From the NCBI GenBank assembly GCA_963575745.1, contig CAUYUJ010005649.1, positions 1-57,769 of the forward strand: a stretch of 57,769 bases of DNA, given 5' to 3'. The notes under the pieces were generated by a model that did no database searches, had not been told where the DNA came from, and was given only the letters and a program-made list of their open reading frames with translations. Below are positions 52,635-57,769 of this stretch, piece by piece. Origin of the DNA: Prorocentrum cordatum. Lineage: Eukaryota > Sar > Dinophyceae > Prorocentrales > Prorocentraceae. Position 1 is the first letter of the stretch. The number at the start of each line of letters is the position of its first letter. The position numbers and the translations under genes are program-made.

Positions 52635-54071
52635 CTACAACGCGAAGGCGTCCGCGACGGTCTCGCCCGCCGAGGCCCCGCTCAGGAGCCGTCCGCCTGG
52701 CAGGGCGGCGTCGGCGCGGCCGAGCCCGGGGTCCAGCCTGCCCGCGCCCAGCTCGCCCGCCAGCCAGTCGCGCACGCCAGCGAGAGGCGCGCCAGGCGCC
52801 GCCCGCACCCAGCAGCGCTCCACCCCGCCCAGGGTCAGGAAGCGCACCTCGCCAGGAAAGAAACGGATCCTCCAGCTTTCCGCTGTGACTTTCGCCTCCC
52901 CAGGCCCCCCGCGCGCCCCAGGGCTGTCAGAAAACGGCTCAGGATGAAAGTCTGCTCCACCGGGGGACGGCCTGGGCCCCGGGGTCCAGGACCAGTTCCC
53001 CTCGGGACCCGTTCCCTTCATGCCAAGCACCGCGCCACCGTCCAGCGACGCCTGCAGGAGCAGCGTCGCGCCGACGAGCAGGCGCGCGGTGTACGTCAGG
53101 CCACCGTCCAGCGCCAGCACGTTGCACTGGCCAGCGTAATTCAGGCCGAAGGCCACGGCCGTGCCGTCGCTCCTGAGCAGCGCCGTGTGTTCACGTCCCG
53201 CAGCGACCTGCGTGTAGCTCAGGCCACCGTCCAGCGCCGGCACGTTGCACTGGCCAGAGCGATTCCCGCCGAAGGCCACGGCCGTGCCGTCGCTCCTGAG
53301 CAGCGCCGTGTGTTCACGTCCCGCAGCGACCTGCGTGTAGCTCAGGCCACCGTCCAGCGCCGGCACGTTGCACTGGCCAGAGCGATTCCCGCCGAAGGCC
53401 ACGGCCGTGCCGTCGCTCCTGAGCAGCGCCGTGTGTTCACGTCCCGCAGCGACCTGCGTGTAGCTCAGGCCACCGTCCAGCGCCGGCACGTTGCACTGGC
53501 CGCCGTGATTCCAGCCGAAGGCCACGGCCGTGCCGTCGCTCCTGAGCAGCGCCGTGTGTTCACGTCCCGCAGCGACCTGCGTGTAGCTCAGGCCACCGTC
53601 CAGCGCCGGCACGTTGCACTGGCCGCCGTGATTCCAGCCGAAGGCCACGGCCGTGCCGTCGCTACTGAGCAGCGCCGTGTGGGCACGTCCCGCAGCGACC
53701 TCCGTGTAGCTCAGGCCACCGTCCAGCGCCGGCACGTTGCACCGGCCGGCGCCATTCCCGCCGAAGGCCACGGCCGTGCCGTCGCTCCTGAGCAGCGCCG
53801 TGTGTTTGCCTCCCGCGGCGACCTGCGTGTAGCTCAGGCCACCGTCCAGCGCCGGCACGTTGCACTGGCCGCCGTGATTCCAGCCGAAGGCCACGGCCGT
53901 GCCGTCGCTCCTGAGCAGCGCCGTGTGGGCACTTCCCGCGGCGACCTGCGTGTAGCTCAGGCCACCGTCCAGCGCCGGCACGTTGCACTGGCCGGCGCGA
54001 TTCGCGCCGGAGGCCACGGCCGTGCCGTCGCTCCTGAGCAGCGCCGTGTGAAGGTATCCCGCGGCGACCAT
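52635..54071 (-). CDS. RCC1-like repeat protein with possible ubiquitin-like C-terminus
   Basis: The frame codes 478 residues from ATG 54071 to TAG 52635. It holds eight 41-residue units (123 bp each) of the form HTALLRSDGTAVAFG.N..GQ, then CNVPALDGGLSYTQVAAG; units 5-8 are nearly identical. This GxNxxGQC / HTxLLxSDG pattern is the dinoflagellate version of RCC1-type beta-propeller repeats, often labelled HERC2-like. The last 75 residues (FLTLGGVERCWVRA ... ALPGGRLLSGASAGETVADA) resemble a ubiquitin-like beta-grasp domain; that is inference from pattern. A Gly/Pro-rich stretch of 61 codons between the two parts is probably an intron (52848-53030), leaving 417 residues. The frame is open upstream to 54590, but that part is Arg-rich and not RCC1-like, so the first exon may be missing. 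Substrate and location unknown. Confidence 0.8.
   Translation of the reverse strand: MVAAGYLHTALLRSDGTAVASGANRAGQCNVPALDGGLSYTQVAAGSAHTALLRSDGTAVAFGWNHGGQCNVPALDGGLSYTQVAAGGKHTALLRSDGTAVAFGGNGAGRCNVPALDGGLSYTEVAAGRAHTALLSSDGTAVAFGWNHGGQCNVPALDGGLSYTQVAAGREHTALLRSDGTAVAFGWNHGGQCNVPALDGGLSYTQVAAGREHTALLRSDGTAVAFGGNRSGQCNVPALDGGLSYTQVAAGREHTALLRSDGTAVAFGGNRSGQCNVPALDGGLSYTQVAAGREHTALLRSDGTAVAFGLNYAGQCNVLALDGGLTYTARLLVGATLLLQASLDGGAVLGMKGTGPEGNWSWTPGPRPSPGGADFHPEPFSDSPGARGGPGEAKVTAESWRIRFFPGEVRFLTLGGVERCWVRAAPGAPLAGVRDWLAGELGAGRLDPGLGRADAALPGGRLLSGASAGETVADAFAL
52848..53030 (-). other. Probable in-frame intron in the RCC1-like gene
   Basis: 183 bp, a multiple of three, so it stays open. Donor GGCGCG|GTGCTTGG (GT at 53030-53029), acceptor TTTCTTTCCTGGCGAG|GTGCG (AG at 52849-52848). 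Removing it joins LLLQASLDGGA directly to VRFLTLGGVERC. The two borders form a near-perfect direct repeat, GGCG(C/A)GGTGC, as seen at ends of dinoflagellate introner-type introns. Equivalent in contig B: 35664-35846. Confidence 0.6.
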
Positions 54072-54848
54072 TCGTGGGCGCGGTCGGGAGGCCCGAGGGC
54101 CTGCGGACGGGGAGCGCGCGCGGGCTCCTGGGAGCGCTCGGGGCTCCCGGGGGGGCCGCGGCTCGAGCCGGAACGACAGGCGGGCAGAGGGGCGGCCCAC
54201 GGGGCCCTCGCGCCTGGAGGCCTGGAGGCACCTGCGTGCCCGCGCCCCGCGATGCGCGAGGCGCGGCTCTCGCCGCCCCCCGCCGAGTGGCCGTGAGGCA
54301 CCCTGGGGCACCCTGCCGGCGCCGGCCCCGCGCGCGCGGAGGGCCACGCGACGCGCGCGAGGCCGCGCGCGGGACTTCCTTGCGCCCTCGCGCCGTCCCC
54401 TCTCCAACGGGTAAAGCGACTCGTAGAGCTTCCCTAAAAGCGTTAGCGGCGAAGCTAGAAGAGTAATTCCCTGGTCTGCTAACAGACCTAGGTCTGCACA
54501 ACTATTTGTATTCCACCGATTTTTTCTGAGATGATGATGAGTTTCTTCACTTAGCTCAAGCTTCAGATGAGCTGGAGAACTCGTTGGCACAACAATTGGC
54601 AGGAACTCATCAGACGCAATAGTCTGAAGTATCTAGACGCCTGAATTCGGTTTGCTACTAGCACAAAAACAGGACAACTATTCGTACTCAGATTTTTGTT
54701 TGGGAGATGGAATTGTTTTTCTCGACTTAACTAGAGCTGCAAATAAGCTACAGAGCTCTTCGGCACAACAACTGGAAGGAAATCATCAAGCGCGCTGGTT
54801 AAAAGTATCTAGACGCCTGAAATCAGTCTGCTATTAGTGCGCGGGCTG

Positions 54849-54886
54849 CCCCCCCCCCCCCGAACAAAAAAAAAAAAAAAAAAAAA
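54849..54886 (+). repeat. C/A homopolymer pair
   Basis: About 13 C, GAAC, then about 22 A. Contig B stops exactly before it, consistent with assembly breaking at this run. Confidence 0.9.
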
Positions 54887-55015
54887 TCGTAAGCTGCTGA
54901 TGTCTTGGAGATGGTTTTGTTCTTCTTGACTTAGCTCGCGCTGCAGATGAACTACAGAGCTGTTGAATACAACAATCGAAAAGAATCAGCAGAGCGCTAT
55001 ATATATATATAAAAC

Positions 55016-55181
<166 letters not shown>

Positions 55182-55462
55182 GCTAATTCTTTGGAGATGA
55201 TATTGGTTTTCATGATTGAACTCAAGCTTCAAAAGAGGTACAGAGCGGCACAACAATCGAACGGAAATAAACAGGCGCGCTTGTTTGAAGTATGTGCACG
55301 CCTGAACTCGGTCTGCCATCAGCTCTGGGACGATTACCTACTCGTCCTCTGCTAATTCCTTTGGAGATCTGATGGTTTTCGTTACCCTCTTCGGCACAGC
55401 CATCGGAAGGAAATCAACAGACGCGCTACTTTACCGTGTCCAGACGCCTGAACTGGGTCTGG

Positions 55463-57769
55463 TATGTACATTTTTTCCAGAGATGCTTTCCCCTCACTTC
55501 TTCTCCTTCGCCACGTCCTCTTTCACGAGCAATCTCTACGAATTCCCGGCAGTAATCAAGGTTGACGGATTTTCTTGAAATCTTGAATTTTTGTATCTTT
55601 CATGTCGACATGAAGTTGGTTACGCAAAGTGCGCCTACGGAACTCACATTAACACGCAGAGGCTCTCCGAGTTTTTTTCACAGGTGCGGAAAATCTGGTT
55701 TCTCAACACGAATTGGCAAATATCTTTCAAAACTTAGCAACCCCAGCCTCGCGCGACGGCGCTGCGCGGAGCGCGCGACGCGCGCCTCTCGTCGCGCCCG
55801 CGCCGCCCCCCCCCCTCCCCTGGAGAAGGCCAGCTGCTCCCGCCAGCCCGCGACGCGCGCGGCACGTGAGAGATGCTTTACTGAAGTGGCCCGATTAGAA
55901 ATCGCCCGATCAGTACAAAAAAAAATGAGGAGTCTTGCTCGGGAACGTCGAGCCACTTTCTTTCCCGGTTGAAGTGACAGCGATGCCAGCCCAAATGTCT
56001 GATTCTGACACGTTGACATTTATCATGAGAACTATACGAAACGTCCACGACTCAAAAGCCACGGCTCAAAAAACAACCATGATTTACTTCCCTACGCACC
56101 TCCCTACACATGAACGAAGCCACGCTAAAGTCTCATAATCTGCACGCACTTGCTAACTGCAGCATCAAAAAATTGCGGGAGGTAGGAACTACTCAAAAGA
56201 ACATCGCCCCAAACCACGTGTGAAACACGATGTGTGCACTCTCCCCCTCAGAATGAAAAACCCCAGAAAACGTCTGACAATTCCCCCTCATGCGGCGCGC
56301 TTGGTTCTATAACACTGTTTCTGACCGAACGCATCGCATTCAGGTCGCGTACGAGAACAATATCTCAATCTTTTGGCCCTGATAACCATTCAGGAACCCG
56401 GGAACAATTCCAAAGCAACAACGGGCCCGGTAGGTGATGCTCTCCATACACATCGGGGCACAACGCTTCCCAAAGTATCACCTTGCCGCGCGATGCTGGA
56501 ATCAGCTATGAAAGACATCGAACATGCTCTGGGGAAACGGAATGCAACTTCGCAAGCAAATACGACACGATCAAAAACCCTGACGTCCGAGCAACGCGAA
56601 AAAACGCGGCAACTGAAACAAACAAGACTGACGGGTTCTGAAATAAACACACACTGCTCATTTAACATTCTTCTCTGATATGTCAAAACATGAACAATAT
56701 GACAACACAACATATGTAAATCAGACCGAAATGAATTCATTGAAAAATATAATTTCTGAATCAATCGATCAGATTTGAGTGCATACTCTTCTGCTCAACC
56801 AATTCATGGCATGTGTCTTCGAACTAGAGATTTTCATCGAAGGCCTCGAAAAAAAAACGCAGAGTTATGACGTTATATCCGCAAATCCTGAATGCAAATC
56901 CGACCTGTAAATTTCTGAAAATAATAGAAAGAGAGATTGCTGGAGCGAATCCAATGTTATAGAAATATAAGAACAAGACCGCAAACTTCCAGAAACAATT
57001 GGAAATCATTGAGTTTGATCTAAACCTGCAAAATAAGATTGTGAATGCTAATTTGAAACCCACACCATTGAATCAAAAATAAAATCGCTTTAAAGTCACG
57101 AAGGAAATTCAAAAACTAAATTCCAGGATCCCGTTTAGGACCTTCGCTTTCCCTCAGGGGTTCGGCAAGAAATTGTACTACTCTGTTCCTGCTTGCATCG
57201 TAGCTGTTTGTATGCAATTTCTAAGTTGGCTGATGCCAACTTTACAATGTTCTGCTTTTCTTCGAATGCAATATGCTGTTAGTTACTTTGTTCATTTCGA
57301 TTTTGGCTTCGTAATGTTTGCGCTTCTTTGCGTGCTCTTGTCCTTCGAATGTTGAATTTGAATGTAGGAAGGCACAACTCGACTGAGAATAAACTGGTGT
57401 CTGAAATTACGTATCGATCGAAAGTGGAAAAAACTTATATTGAAATAATAATAATAATAATCATAATAATTGTATGTATAGAAATAACAATGTCTCTAAG
57501 TACTGTTTCTTAAACTACGTACGATGTACGCAATTTCGATCGCATTGAGCGAATCGGAGAACATGTTACAAATCACAGACTGCCCATTAAATTATACTCG
57601 TATTCTGATCATAAATAACCTCAATGTACTAATACTCGAATTATCTATCCTTAACGAAACTGTGTTTCTGCTTAGAATAGTTATAATCGAAAATCACTCT
57701 ACTTAATACAATTATATACATAACAAATTTTCCCATCACTCCGGAAAAAAAAAATTCTTATTCATAATA
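55463..57769. other. AT-rich tail, no gene recognised
   Basis: Composition shifts from strongly GC-rich to AT-rich, with many stops in all frames and only short frames on both strands. A (ATA)n tract is at about 57440-57470. The single GC-rich island is at 55745-55870. Confidence 0.6.
55745..55870 (-). CDS. Possible exon in a GC island
   Basis: A 125 bp GC-rich block in AT-rich surroundings. The minus frame encodes AARVAGWREQLAFSR, then GGGGAARARREARVARSAQR with GC-ending codons, as expected for an exon in this genome. It is interrupted by a G8 run, and neither splice border is convincing. Family unknown. Confidence 0.3.

Noticed and set aside
52590-54296. A 568-codon plus-strand frame opposite the RCC1-like gene
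   Set aside because: It is the antisense shadow of the 123 bp units (repeating ATVQRRHVALA). The minus strand gives recognisable RCC1-like repeats.
54072-54590. N-terminal extension of the RCC1-like protein to an ATG at 54590
   Set aside because: The added 173 residues are Arg/Gly/Pro-rich and partly translated from the 176 bp tandem repeat. They have no RCC1 pattern, so the extension was not included.

Overview
The window looks like nuclear DNA of a dinoflagellate, probably a GC-rich species. Four things suggest this. (1) A near-complete relict of the dinoflagellate spliced leader, followed by a decayed second one, lies just upstream of a possible start codon (34544-34582, repeated at 51728-51766). 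(2) There is an RCC1-like repeat protein of the dinoflagellate type, with a possible ubiquitin-like tail. (3) Possible exons are short, GC3-rich islands in a sea of microsatellites and degenerate minisatellites. (4) A possible first exon carries a signal peptide followed by an FVxP motif, as in complex-plastid targeting. No bacterial-style gene organisation is present.

Assembly layout: two runs of exactly 100 N split the window into contig A (1-19980), contig B (20081-37669) and contig C (37770-57769). Contig B matches contig C from 37774 to 54848 in the same order and orientation along its whole length. It differs mainly in homopolymer or microsatellite length and in two noisy patches where only B is damaged. 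The most economical reading is that B is a redundant, lower-quality version of C, so the apparent 17 kb tandem duplication is probably an artefact. Features are listed in both copies, but they should be counted once.

Contig A (1-19980): GGA/TCC, CA, GAC and CTG microsatellites, two G24 runs, several interspersed repeat families in two or three copies, inverted-repeat (fold-back) elements including a 161 bp MITE-like insertion, and scattered possible exons on both strands. No complete gene can be assembled by eye.

Contigs B/C: an interspersed element with an 82 bp internal minisatellite, CAAGA-rich arrays with a conserved TTCTCGCCTTTTCG core, (CAT)n and (AAC)n tracts, a tandem array of about 145 bp units, a 160 bp satellite, the spliced-leader relict with a small plus-strand reading frame, and convergent to it the RCC1-like gene on the minus strand. 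Beyond the RCC1 gene are 176 bp repeats broken by poly(A), then an AT-rich tail (about 55.5-57.8 kb) with no recognisable gene.

The best-supported gene is the RCC1-like one (52635-54071, minus). All other coding calls are single possible exons judged by codon third-position GC, splice-like borders and peptide character, and have low to moderate confidence.
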